A stretch of 45,419 bases of DNA from Brevibacillus migulae (GTDB lineage Bacteria; Bacillota; Bacilli; Brevibacillales; Brevibacillaceae): contig NZ_SDKD01000024.1 in assembly GCF_004521915.1 (NCBI RefSeq), positions 18,996 through 64,414 on the forward strand, written 5' to 3'. This document shows, piece by piece, positions 15,199-22,974 of this stretch. A program made the translations under genes and the position numbers. Within the stretch, counting starts at the first letter, position 1; each line of letters begins with the position of its first letter. Below the pieces are notes generated by a model that saw nothing but the letters and a program-made list of their open reading frames with translations, did no database searches and was not told where the DNA came from.

Positions 15199-16383
15199 CT
15201 ATCGGAGCCAGCTAGCAAAATCCCATCCCAGCTTTTTGACTTTCCACGCAAGCTTCCCCGTTATGATGATATCAACTCCCCATTTGCGTACCCACATCAA
15301 CCCGCGATTTTGCCCAAGGCCGAAGCCGAAGGTATCCATAAACGATTTGTGAACCGGCGCGGAACGGCCCTCCAGATCAGCCATCACGATTTTTCCCAGT
15401 CTTAACGCCTGTGGCCCAGCTTCTTTGCACGTCATCTGATCTACCTTGCCGGTGCTCGGATCGACGATTCTCGCACAATCGCCAATGCTGTATAAGCCCG
15501 ACATCCCTCGGACGCGATAACATTCATCCACCAGCACTTGACCTTCAGAGGTAAGCGGCAAGCCCATGCTGCAGAGGGCCGGATTCGGTATCAGACCAAT
15601 CGTCCATATACATAGGCCAACCGGTAGACGATCACTATTGCTCAACGCCAACACTCCTGCTTGCTCCCTCATTGCCTTTCGATTGTGAAGCACGGTCACT
15701 CCACATTCCCTGAGCGACATCTCCAACTTTCGTCCAACTTTTTCCGGCCCTTCCGGAAACAGCCGCTCGTTAGCATTTAACAAATAGACGGAAGCTTCAG
15801 ACGGATTCAGTCCTAGTGCCTCCGCTTCCTTCCGCATGGCGAGCACCAGCTCGGCGGACGTCTCGATGCCGCTGATGCCCGCCCCCGCAACCGCGATTGT
15901 CATTAGTCGCTTTCGTTCCTCAGGGTTTGTCTCGACGGTAGCCTTCCGCAGATTGGCACGCCAGCGCTCCCGGATGTCTGCCGCCGCTTCCGGGTCGGTC
16001 AAGGCGATCCCCCCCATATCGGGATCCGGTCGACGAACAATGCTTCCGACCGCAACTACTAAAAGGTCAAAATGAATTTGGGCCTCATTTCCTTGCGCAT
16101 CCGTATATCGAATCCGTTTGGCCTTACTATCTACGGAAGTAACAGTACCTTGCAAGAATTCGACTCCTTTTGAACAATAACGCGACCAGGGAACCATAAT
16201 CTCTTCCCCGCCTGCGGCCGGTCGGAACAACATCACTTTGCGTACATGACCGGGCTGCTTGTCGATCAGAACAAACCGAATACGATGTCCGTTCACCATG
16301 CCCCGGGTCTCTTCCTTTATTGCTTTGAGCGCCCCTAGCCCTGCATGGCCGCCTCCAATGATAATGCATGTCAAGTCGTTCAT
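15199..16383 (-). CDS. FAD-dependent oxidoreductase, NDH-2-like (COG1252)
   Basis: 394 residues with two dinucleotide-binding sites: CIIIGGGHAGLGAL at the N-terminus for FAD and TIAVAGAGISGIETSAEL around 165-180 for NAD(P)H. YSIGDCARI near 300 is the second FAD contact. It resembles type 2 NADH dehydrogenases and AIF-like reductases, which pass electrons from NAD(P)H to quinones or other acceptors; no terminal membrane anchor is obvious. GTAAGGAG precedes ATG 16383. Co-transcribed with the ECF41 sigma gene and probably its target, from a candidate promoter at 16420-16443. Confidence 0.9.
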   Translation of the reverse strand: MNDLTCIIIGGGHAGLGALKAIKEETRGMVNGHRIRFVLIDKQPGHVRKVMLFRPAAGGEEIMVPWSRYCSKGVEFLQGTVTSVDSKAKRIRYTDAQGNEAQIHFDLLVVAVGSIVRRPDPDMGGIALTDPEAAADIRERWRANLRKATVETNPEERKRLMTIAVAGAGISGIETSAELVLAMRKEAEALGLNPSEASVYLLNANERLFPEGPEKVGRKLEMSLRECGVTVLHNRKAMREQAGVLALSNSDRLPVGLCIWTIGLIPNPALCSMGLPLTSEGQVLVDECYRVRGMSGLYSIGDCARIVDPSTGKVDQMTCKEAGPQALRLGKIVMADLEGRSAPVHKSFMDTFGFGLGQNRGLMWVRKWGVDIIITGKLAWKVKKLGWDFASWLR

Positions 16384-16419
16384 GTCCCTTCATCTCCTTA
16401 CATTTTTCACACATATAAC

Positions 16420-16443
16420 AACGTAAGGATCTGATTTGTGACA
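16420..16443 (-). promoter_or_regulatory. Candidate ECF41 promoter
   Basis: TGTCACA on the minus strand (16443-16437) equals the published ECF41 -35 motif. CGTT (16423-16420), close to the CGTC -10 motif, follows after 13 bases. It lies about 40 bases upstream of the oxidoreductase start, as expected for autoregulation. Confidence 0.6.
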
Positions 16444-16570
16444 GTGTAACCGAGAGAAGACCGTTCAAAAGCATTTATTGAGTTGATCCCATCCATCAAA
16501 CGGTGGAGTGGAGGGGTGCCTGGGACAAGTAATATTAGATAGACTTATCCTCTTGATTTCAATTCCACTA

Positions 16571-16648
16571 AGCTGCCCTTTAGCGTAGCACTTAAAGAAA
16601 GGTTATCCGAGCAACCGCTTTATTCCACTATAGATTCCTGTTCAACAA
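16571..16648. repeat. Dispersed repeat, degenerate copy
   Basis: CTGCCCTTTAGCGTAGCA matches the copy at 38371-38450 almost exactly. GAGCAACCG and TTCCACTATAGATTCCTGTTC follow in the same order as in the full copies. No gene is seen in 16475-16692. Confidence 0.6.
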
Positions 16649-16692
16649 GCACTTTTAATACCGTTTTAACCATCCACAATTTCTTACTTCAG

Positions 16693-17127
16693 TTAATATT
16701 TTTGCGTTAAAGTAATAAACACCAAGCTAAATCCCAAAAAAAGACATAATGGAGAATACAAAACGGAATCCCATTTGGCAAATACGGTCCCTTTGTGCTT
16801 CTTAAAAAAACCAACCCAGCGAAAATCTCCGACGGCTCTAATAATGAAGACTAACGATAAAACCCAGCCCCCATAAGGAAACAACGACCCGGGGAAAAGC
16901 GATCTGTTCACAACTCCCCCAAGCTCGAATACGTACCAGCCAGATACTGCCAACGCTATTGCTACCAAGCCAGTTCCCACAATTGTCGGTCGAAACAATA
17001 GCTTCGCTCCCCTGCTCGGCAGCGCCGCTATAGTACCTTTCTTCCCGCCAGCCATCCAATATAAATGGACAACACTAAGAAAACTTAGAATAATTCCCAC
17101 TATCCAAGTAATGATATGACTTAACAT
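16693..17127 (-). CDS. DUF3995 membrane protein
   Basis: 144 residues with four predicted transmembrane helices: near 4-27 (IITWIVGIILSFLSVVHLYW), 45-65, 85-102 and 118-140. HLYWMAGG near the end of helix 1 and the RAVGDFRWVGF loop before the last helix match the DUF3995 pattern. Function unknown. AAAGGGGG precedes ATG 17127. Single gene; the 340 bases beyond its start hold a stem-loop and no gene. Confidence 0.8.
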   Translation of the reverse strand: MLSHIITWIVGIILSFLSVVHLYWMAGGKKGTIAALPSRGAKLLFRPTIVGTGLVAIALAVSGWYVFELGGVVNRSLFPGSLFPYGGWVLSLVFIIRAVGDFRWVGFFKKHKGTVFAKWDSVLYSPLCLFLGFSLVFITLTQKY

Positions 17128-17270
17128 GTTATACCCCCTTTCATCCCTAGAAATAATAACGCAGTATTTGAAATTGGTTATTTTTTGTGTAAGTGACGAT
17201 TTATGAAACCAATTTGTGACATAGGATGGACCCTTAAGTTAGACTCATCTGTTCGTTGCTTCAATGACAA

Positions 17271-17299
17271 AGGGAGCAGCTCACGACGATCTGCTCCCT
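17271..17299 (-). terminator. Stem-loop after TPR gene
   Basis: AGGGAGCAG (17271-17279) and CTGCTCCCT (17291-17299), perfect 9-bp stem with an 11-base loop. The minus-strand tail is TTGTC. It probably ends the TPR transcript (stop at 17468). A repeat-like TTCGTTGCTTCAA sequence flanks it. Confidence 0.5.
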
Positions 17300-17467
17300 G
17301 GTTGTTTGAACTACATTAAATCGTCTTGTTAAAAAAATTTAACAGTATTACAAATACTAACACAATTACTTTGAACGTGATTTCAATCCCTATAAACCTG
17401 CTTCCAGCTCGAAATTGAAGGTAAAAAAATTTCAAATCCGCAATCATCTGTTGCGTAACCTGAAACT

Positions 17468-17890
17468 TCAAATCTCTATGTTTGTCTCCAAAAACTCAAG
17501 ATACTTTGGGTCGTCTTCCATAAAAATCTCAATACCGGCGCCCATGTAAGCCCGAGTTAACTCGTCAGCTGCCTTTTCAAAGTTATCCTGTTCGTAATAT
17601 AACTGCCCCAGCCGAAGATGAATATACGGATTACCCAACCCCTTCGGACACTGTACGGCATTAAAAAAGCACTTGAAGGCCTTATCGTAATTCTTCATAC
17701 GATAGTGGACATCCCCAATTGCTACATATATCCAGGTAGCGGCCTCCCATTCTTGATGATTTTCAGGCAATAAACGGAGGGCGGCAATATAATTTTGCTT
17801 GGCGGCATCAAGGTCGCCTGTCTTCACTAAATCATCGCCTTGTTTACATAGAGCCCTAATTGCGGAATAAGTCGAATCTGAGAGCTGCAA
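17468..17890 (-). CDS. Tetratricopeptide-repeat protein
   Basis: 140 residues with about three TPR units: GDDLVKTGDLDAAKQNYIAAL (about 18-38), TWIYVAIGDVHYRMKNYDKAFKCFFNA (about 52-78), and YIHLRLGQLYYEQDNFEKAADELTRAY (about 88-114). The tail is acidic (EIFMEDDPKYLEFLE). No signal peptide, so cytoplasmic. The start is TTG 17890 with AGGAGAG 6 bases upstream. TPR proteins are binding scaffolds; small ones of this kind often accompany polymorphic toxin systems. Decayed fragments lie immediately upstream (17931-18329), which suggests this is the survivor of a larger cassette, but no specific role can be assigned. Confidence 0.8.
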   Translation of the reverse strand: MQLSDSTYSAIRALCKQGDDLVKTGDLDAAKQNYIAALRLLPENHQEWEAATWIYVAIGDVHYRMKNYDKAFKCFFNAVQCPKGLGNPYIHLRLGQLYYEQDNFEKAADELTRAYMGAGIEIFMEDDPKYLEFLETNIEI

Positions 17891-17930
17891 CGCGATCTCT
17901 CCTGTTCTATTCGATTGGATAAATGAATTT

Positions 17931-18095
17931 TAGCCAATGTTCGTTTGGTAGCTTTCATCAAAAATGATGGCATCTGGTATTGCCGATAAATAGCCTATCG
18001 CCCCAATGATATGATCCGTAAATTCCTTTTTATGATCAGGTGAGAATACGAAGAGAATGCGCTCGGCACAGTCTTTGACCTCAGGCAGACAATCT
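17931..18095 (-). pseudogene. C-terminal gene fragment, family not recognised
   Basis: On the minus strand about 54 codons read as ordinary protein ending EFTDHIIGAIGYLSAIP, DAIIFDESYQTNIG and a stop. An in-frame stop lies immediately upstream and there is no start codon with a ribosome binding site. It is probably the remnant of a gene that preceded the TPR gene. I do not recognise the family. Right boundary approximate. Confidence 0.4.
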
Positions 18096-18185
18096 CATAT
18101 GAAAAGTTTACCAAATTTTTAAACCTATTCATAGATTGAAAGCCCGCTCTAGATTATCGCCATTAGCTAGGTTTCAGAGAATCAT

Positions 18186-18329
18186 TCAAATAAATCTATT
18201 GACTTTAGATTTAAGAAAGGCATAGATGAGTGGGGTGGTAGCGACCTTTTCCTTTTGGAGATAACGAATGCTCATTTCCCGATCAAAATGTGGAGGAATG
18301 TTATAGTGCGTTTCTGTCCCTCCTGCTGT
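18186..18329 (-). pseudogene. Second decayed coding fragment
   Basis: On the minus strand 47 codons between stops read HYNIPPHFDREMSIRY, LQKEKVATTPLIYAFLKS and end at 18186. Composition is protein-like, but no start codon with a ribosome binding site is present. It may come from the same eroded cassette as 17931-18095. Family not recognised. Confidence 0.3.
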
Positions 18330-18448
18330 CTAGCCAATGAAGGTTATATTTGAGGGTATTCTCTACCCATTTATAGGATACAGCTAAAAAACTCTCTTCC
18401 CACAAAATGTATTTTACCTGATTGACAGATCGAATCGTCGCACTTATT

Positions 18449-18468
18449 ATTTGTTGTACATACAAAAT
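18449..18468. promoter_or_regulatory. MarR operator 1
   Basis: ATTTGTTGTACATACAAAAT, a near-palindrome (TTTGT...ACAAA) 38 bases upstream of the MarR start. Its reverse complement matches the second site at 18976-18997 apart from small changes, pointing to one shared regulator. Confidence 0.7.
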
Positions 18469-18506
18469 AGAAATTCATCAAGCCTGCCCCACGTGGAGGA
18501 AAGAAG

Positions 18507-18953
18507 ATGACCGACCAAATGAAACCTGAAAAGGATGAAGATTTTTTGCAAAACTGCCTGTACTTTACCACAAACCGTCTGAGCCGGGCGATTACACGTA
18601 TGGCCGACGAGGCGTTTGCCACCACAGGATTGACGCCCGCTTACGGGTATCTCATTCGTCTTGTGATTGGATCCCCAGGCATTACGCAAAAGGAGCTTTC
18701 AGAAAAGCTGTCCATTACTCCTTCGACGCTGACCCGTTTCGTCGACAAGCTTGAGACCAAGCAGCTCGTGGAGCGTAAAGTTCACGGAAAGACCGTTATG
18801 GTGTACCCGACCGAGAAAGGTGTAGAACTGGGACCAACACTTCGCCAAGCTTCCAAAAAGCTGAAGCAGAACTACGAGGAACTCCTTGGAAAAGAACTCA
18901 GCGACCAGTTGACTCAGTACTTGACTTCTTCAAGCAAGCAGCTGGAAAAATAA
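18507..18953 (+). CDS. MarR-family transcriptional regulator
   Basis: 148 residues. The winged HTH is at about 45-110: LTPAYGYLIRLVIGSPGITQKELSEKL, ITPSTLTRFVDKLETKQLVER, the basic wing VHGKTVMVYPTEKG, with dimerisation helices at both ends. GTGGAGGAAAG precedes ATG 18507. A near-palindromic operator lies in its promoter and a second copy lies in front of the following MFS gene, so it probably represses itself and the transporter and responds to a ligand of the transporter. It could equally be a sensor of phenolic compounds; the ligand is unknown. Confidence 0.92.
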   Translation: MTDQMKPEKDEDFLQNCLYFTTNRLSRAITRMADEAFATTGLTPAYGYLIRLVIGSPGITQKELSEKLSITPSTLTRFVDKLETKQLVERKVHGKTVMVYPTEKGVELGPTLRQASKKLKQNYEELLGKELSDQLTQYLTSSSKQLEK

Positions 18954-18975
18954 CCAGCTTTATTTCCTTTTTTGT

Positions 18976-18997
18976 ATTTTGTATGTACAAACAAAAT
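18976..18997. promoter_or_regulatory. MarR operator 2, before MFS gene
   Basis: ATTTTGTATGTACAAACAAAAT begins 22 bases after the MarR stop and ends 21 bases before the MFS start. It is the inverted counterpart of operator 1 with two extra bases. An in-frame ATG at 18983 lies inside it and is therefore unlikely to be the true start. Confidence 0.68.
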
Positions 18998-19018
18998 TAT
19001 AAATCGTGGGGTGTATGT

Positions 19019-20314
19019 ATGGATTCTCCGAATGCACAAAATGGCCTCAAGCCCAAGTCTCGTATGTACTATGGATGGATCATTGTCCTGCTGACCTTTG
19101 TCACTCTTTTGGTATCTGCAGGGATTCGTTCGCTGCCAAGTATTTTGCTGGTACCCTTCCAGGATGAATTTGGTTGGAGCCGAGGAAGCATCTCCAGCGT
19201 TCTCTCCATGGGGATCTTTCTGTACGGCTTGGTTGGGCCTTTTTCCGCTGCTTTGCTCTTGCGCTTCGGCGTCCGCAAAGTCGTCGTCCTCTCTCTTGCC
19301 GTGCTAGCCCTCAGCTTGGCTGCTACTCCGTTTATGACCGCACTGTGGCAATTTCAGCTTCTTTGGGGTCTTGTCTCTGGTCTTGCTACTGGGATGATGG
19401 CCAACGTCCTGGGTGTGACCGTAAGCAATCTGTGGTTTGTCAAAAGCAAAGGGCTCGTCGTAGGCTTGTTGACTGCAAGTGCCGCTACCGGTCAATTGCT
19501 CTTTCTGCCTTTGATGGCGAAGCTGACAATGGACTTGGGTTGGAGATACGCGATTTTCGCGACTGTCGTTGCCCTGATCCTCGTCTTGGCAGCAGTCGCG
19601 ATCTGGATGCGAAACCACCCATCAGATGTAGGCGCCGCTCCATATGGAACCGATGACGTCGTGCCGCCTGCACCATTTACTGGCAATATCTTTTTGGCTC
19701 CCCTGCAAAATCTGCGTTATGCCATGAAGAATTCGACCTTTTGGTTGCTCTCGGGAACCTTCTTCTTCTGCGGTTTTTCCACGAACGGCCTTATTGGCAC
19801 TCATCTTATCGCCGCCTGTGGAGATGTTGGTCTAGCGGAAGTAACTGCTGCTGGCTTGCTCGCCATGATGGGATTATTCGATCTTGTCGGCACGACGGTC
19901 TCAGGCTGGCTGTCTGATCGCTTTGACAACCGTTGGCTCCTGTTCTGGTACTACGGACTGCGCGGTTTGTCCTTGCTGTTCCTGCCGTACGCCCTGGAAA
20001 CTACGCCGATGATGCTCATCATCTTCTCTGTATTCTACGGTTTGGACTGGATCGCGACTGTACCGCCGACTGCCAAGCTGTCCAGCAAAATGTTTGGCAA
20101 AGAAAAGGCAGGAATGATCTTTGGCTGGATCGTCGTGGCCCACCAGATAGGGGCTTCTGCCGCGGCTTATGGTGCAGGTGTCATGCGTGACTGGCTCGGC
20201 ACGTACACCCAAGCCTTTATGATTGCGGGCTTTGTCTGCTTCTTCGCTTCACTTATGGCGGTCAAAATCAAAAAGCATGCGGATGCCAAAATGGCTTCTG
20301 CCATTCAACCATAA
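19019..20314 (+). CDS. MFS transporter, OFA/MCT-like
   Basis: About 431 residues with 12 transmembrane segments. RMYYGWIIVLLTFVTLL opens helix 1. FGWSRGSISSVLS follows, then GVRKVV in the loop between helices 2 and 3, the usual place of the MFS signature. A hydrophilic centre lies after helix 6 (about 200-225). The fold and the YYGW...FGWSRG pattern match the oxalate:formate and monocarboxylate transporter branch. It probably moves an organic acid by antiport or proton symport. I use ATG 19019 (GGGGTG upstream), not ATG 18983, which lies in the MarR operator. A terminator follows at 20330-20365. Confidence 0.88.
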   Translation: MDSPNAQNGLKPKSRMYYGWIIVLLTFVTLLVSAGIRSLPSILLVPFQDEFGWSRGSISSVLSMGIFLYGLVGPFSAALLLRFGVRKVVVLSLAVLALSLAATPFMTALWQFQLLWGLVSGLATGMMANVLGVTVSNLWFVKSKGLVVGLLTASAATGQLLFLPLMAKLTMDLGWRYAIFATVVALILVLAAVAIWMRNHPSDVGAAPYGTDDVVPPAPFTGNIFLAPLQNLRYAMKNSTFWLLSGTFFFCGFSTNGLIGTHLIAACGDVGLAEVTAAGLLAMMGLFDLVGTTVSGWLSDRFDNRWLLFWYYGLRGLSLLFLPYALETTPMMLIIFSVFYGLDWIATVPPTAKLSSKMFGKEKAGMIFGWIVVAHQIGASAAAYGAGVMRDWLGTYTQAFMIAGFVCFFASLMAVKIKKHADAKMASAIQP

Positions 20315-20329
20315 GATTCCCACATACAA

Positions 20330-20365
20330 AAGGTGCCATTGCGAAATCGATTACGATGGCACCTT
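20330..20365 (+). terminator. Rho-independent terminator of MarR-MFS unit
   Basis: AAGGTGCCAT (20330-20339) and ATGGCACCTT (20356-20365), perfect 10-bp stem 16 bases past the MFS stop, followed by GTTTACT. Confidence 0.8.
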
Positions 20366-20454
20366 GTTTACTATTTAATCCTGCTGCACAAAAGCCAGTC
20401 ACAGTACGATAATAAATTGTAAGATTGGCTCAGCTTATTGAACTCTCGATCCTG

Positions 20455-20979
20455 TTAGTGTATTCCCCAACGTTCTCGAAGTAAAAAATAATAAATCAAC
20501 GGGCCTCTTAATTCTGTTTCTCTTTCAAAATTTAGTTTTCGAAGCAAGTTTATTGATCTGTCATTTTCTTGCTCGACAGTAGCTTCAATTATGTCTAGCC
20601 TCATATGTTTGAAGCCAAAATCGATTACAGGCTTCAATGCTTCTTGCATAATTCCTTTTCCCCAATATTCTCTTGCTAAATCAAATCCAATTTCAGCTCT
20701 AGATTGTTCACCTTGTACCCAGCAATGGAAGCCACAAGTTCCTATAAACTGAGCATCACTCTTGCTAAAAATCCCCCAGCGACAACCCGTATCTTCTATG
20801 TGGAATCTTATGATTTCTTCAGCTTCGTTTCTGTCTTTACATGGGCTTATATCCATAAATCTTGTTACATTCTCATCTGAAAAATGCCTAAAGACGGCTT
20901 CAGTGTCGTCTAAGGTAAGAATGGCAAGTTTCAACCTGTCTGTCTCCATTTCGGGAAATATAAGATTTGGATTGGACAA
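20455..20979 (-). CDS. GNAT N-acetyltransferase (RimJ/RimL type)
   Basis: 174 residues: METDRLKLAILTLDD at the N-terminus, GTCGFHCWVQGEQSRAEIGF, the acetyl-CoA loop AREYWGKGIMQEAL and the late motif NDRSINLLRKLNFERE. It acetylates an amino group of unknown identity. The start is TTG 20979 with GGAGG 10 bases upstream; ATG 20949 (METDRL) is an alternative. AT-rich like the local chromosome, unlike the GNATs at 10862 and 39962. Confidence 0.85.
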   Translation of the reverse strand: MSNPNLIFPEMETDRLKLAILTLDDTEAVFRHFSDENVTRFMDISPCKDRNEAEEIIRFHIEDTGCRWGIFSKSDAQFIGTCGFHCWVQGEQSRAEIGFDLAREYWGKGIMQEALKPVIDFGFKHMRLDIIEATVEQENDRSINLLRKLNFERETELRGPLIYYFLLRERWGIH

Positions 20980-21108
20980 TTCCTATGGCCTCCATAAGTA
21001 GATTTTGTCTTCAAAATAATACCACATATTGGAACTATCCTGCCCATTGGTTGAGCAACAAAAAGAGGAGCTGCGGTAGCGTCTGTTCTTAAAAAACGTA
21101 CCAGTGAG

Positions 21109-22008
21109 TTACCTCTTTTCCATTTCCAAACGGATGGCCTGGATACCTTCGTCAATTAACGTCTGATCTTTTCGATCATTGCCTTCCAAAATTGTTGCAA
21201 GGTGGTCGGCGATTACGAAAAAGGAAACCTTTTTCAACCGCCGTTCGATATGGTCAACTTTTCTTGCTTCCATAACATGGCATGCAATGTCTTCACCGCA
21301 ATCCTCAAAAATATATGTATATTCGTAGTCAGGATCGCTAATCTAAAGGTCGCCAAAATCGATAATCCCCGTCAGGTTGCGTTCTTTAGGATCAATTACA
21401 TAATGATCCGGCGAAAGGTCAGCATGGATTAGCGCCGGCGAATAACTGAAATTGTCCAAGCTATCAAAGTACGTCTGGAAACGAAATGTGATGTAATGTT
21501 GCATGTCTTGCTCGAAAAAAGGAAAAATGATTTTTTTGGCTTGTTCGAACATGTCAGTATATTTCTTGCGAAGATCAACCTCAGGAACACCAAGTTCCCT
21601 TGCGATATCCACTGGAAAAGCGCTTAATTCATTAATAAATTTTGCGATCTGACAAGCAATCATTCTTTGCTCAATAACCGGAAGCGAAGGAAACGAATCT
21701 TCCCCCAATAGTTCACCTGGCAGCATTTTATAACCAACAAAGGGAAACCCATTATCTTGTTTGCCGACGTATTCAAAACGCGGTATCGCCAGCGTGATCC
21801 ATTCTGCCAACTTCGGCATGATTTTGATTTCCTTTTCCAAATCATCCGCGGCTTCTTGTTTTTTCGGAAAGCGAAATACCCACTCTTCATTGACAAGCAT
21901 GGCTATACTCATTCGTCCTTCACCAAGCATTTGCATGTATTGAATATCAAGGTCGGGAAAATTATTTCGAATGATGTCCTCCAATATCCTTTTCTGGATT
22001 TGCTCCAT
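21109..22008 (-). pseudogene. Aminoglycoside-phosphotransferase-like gene interrupted by one amber codon
   Basis: A 299-codon reading frame of the APH/choline-kinase fold broken only at codon 222 (TAG at 21345-21343). The upstream part holds the kinase-like N-lobe (RMSIAMLVNEEWVFRFPK), the catalytic loop HADLSPDHYVID and IIDFGDL, the metal-binding DFG. Past the stop the same frame continues cleanly for 77 codons (DPDYEYTYIFEDCGE..., GIQAIRLEMEKR) to TAA at 21109. Usual members have an ordinary residue here, so a single substitution explains the break. The truncated product would lack the substrate-binding C-terminal helices. The start is ATG 22008, with AGAGGTGAT 7 bases upstream. Confidence 0.88.
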
Positions 22009-22042
22009 TTTTATCACCTCTTTTGCCATAAAATGCAGTAAG

Positions 22043-22066
22043 CCCCGCCCTGATTTTCTGGCGGGG
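22043..22066. terminator. Stem-loop between PhnB-like and APH-like genes
   Basis: CCCCGCC (22043-22049) and GGCGGGG (22060-22066), perfect 7-bp GC stem with a 10-base loop. No T run on either strand; it probably ends the PhnB-like transcript or blocks read-through. Confidence 0.45.
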
Positions 22067-22140
22067 TGATTAACTTAGTTCGATTTTCATCTTGGGGTGT
22101 CAAACGTGCTGTATCCCAGCCTCAATACTCCATTTATATT

Positions 22141-22566
22141 TTAGCTTTGGCTTTCAGTATATATTTGAAAGGTTACGCCGAATTTGTCAGTTACATCACC
22201 AAAACCTGGACTAAACGGGGTTTCTTCAAACGGCATATTAACTTGACCGTCTTGTCGTAAGGCTTCAAAGATACGTTTTGATTTTTCCACGTTGTTCGTT
22301 GAAATGCAAATGGTCACCTGTTTCCCCTTGGGAATAGACGAACCGCTTGGAGCATCCGAAAACATGAGTTCCGATTCACCAACTCGTAACTTTGCGTGTG
22401 CCACAAGATTCTTTACATCATCAGTGAGAGTATTAGGCATATCCGGCATATCCCCGTAAGTAATGATTGTGAGGACTTCGGCACCTACTGCTTGTTCATA
22501 AAACTGAATAGCTTCCCTTGCGTTGCCTTCCATATTGAAATAAGGGGTAATTTTTACTGACATCAT
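22141..22566 (-). CDS. PhnB-like VOC family protein
   Basis: 141 residues. KITPYFNMEGNAREAIQFYEQAVGAEV is the PhnB/3-demethylubiquinone-methyltransferase-like VOC opening. TYGDMPDMPN, HAKLRVGESELMFSDAP and the ending FGDVTDKFGVTFQIYTE complete the module. Despite the historical name these are VOC-fold proteins of unknown substrate, common in soil bacteria. AAAGGAGCTGAT precedes ATG 22566. Confidence 0.88.
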   Translation of the reverse strand: MMSVKITPYFNMEGNAREAIQFYEQAVGAEVLTIITYGDMPDMPNTLTDDVKNLVAHAKLRVGESELMFSDAPSGSSIPKGKQVTICISTNNVEKSKRIFEALRQDGQVNMPFEETPFSPGFGDVTDKFGVTFQIYTESQS

Positions 22567-22682
22567 TGATCAGCTCCTTTTTATCAATCTTAGCAAATGA
22601 GTATTGCATTGATTTCTTTTAGATTGCTGTCATGAATAACCCCATTATTACCCCGACAACGCCATCGATTTCTTGTATATTT

Positions 22683-22916
22683 TCATTCAACAAAACTGCC
22701 CATTGCTTCAATGGCGACCGGCTTCAGGCATGCCTCTTCTCCCCAGTTGCAAAAAAACTGCAAAAAACCGCCGTTATACACATCGGCTTCCAGCATCCAT
22801 AAGGCGGCAATTTCTTGTTCCTGTGAGGTCAGCATGTTCCAGCCCGTAGCATTCTTTTTCTGAACAAAGGCTGCGGCAAAATCGAACCATATGTCACCGT
22901 TATCAATCTTACTCAA
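22683..22916 (-). CDS. DMP19-like protein, probably truncated
   Basis: About 77 residues from TTG 22916, which has GGGAGGAG 6 bases upstream: WNMLTSQEQEIAALWMLEADVYNGGFLQFFCNWGEE is the core of DMP19/DUF4375-type domains (E-x-x-NGGF-x-QFF-x-N-x-G). The family normally runs on by 50 or more residues, whereas here a TGA follows AMGSFVE. The next 22 codons in another frame also look protein-like, so a frameshift or deletion is possible. Related small proteins occur among immunity and SUKH-type genes. It follows the lipoprotein gene after about 58 bases. Confidence 0.6.
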   Translation of the reverse strand: MSKIDNGDIWFDFAAAFVQKKNATGWNMLTSQEQEIAALWMLEADVYNGGFLQFFCNWGEEACLKPVAIEAMGSFVE

Positions 22917-22974
22917 GTTTAACTCCTCCCAGATGTTGAAGCCTTTCCTGATCGGATTTGGATATTTGTCTGTT

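Noticed and set aside
18983..19018. Upstream ATG as start of the MFS transporter
   Set aside because: It lies inside the second MarR operator and has no ribosome binding site; ATG 19019 has GGGGTG at good spacing.
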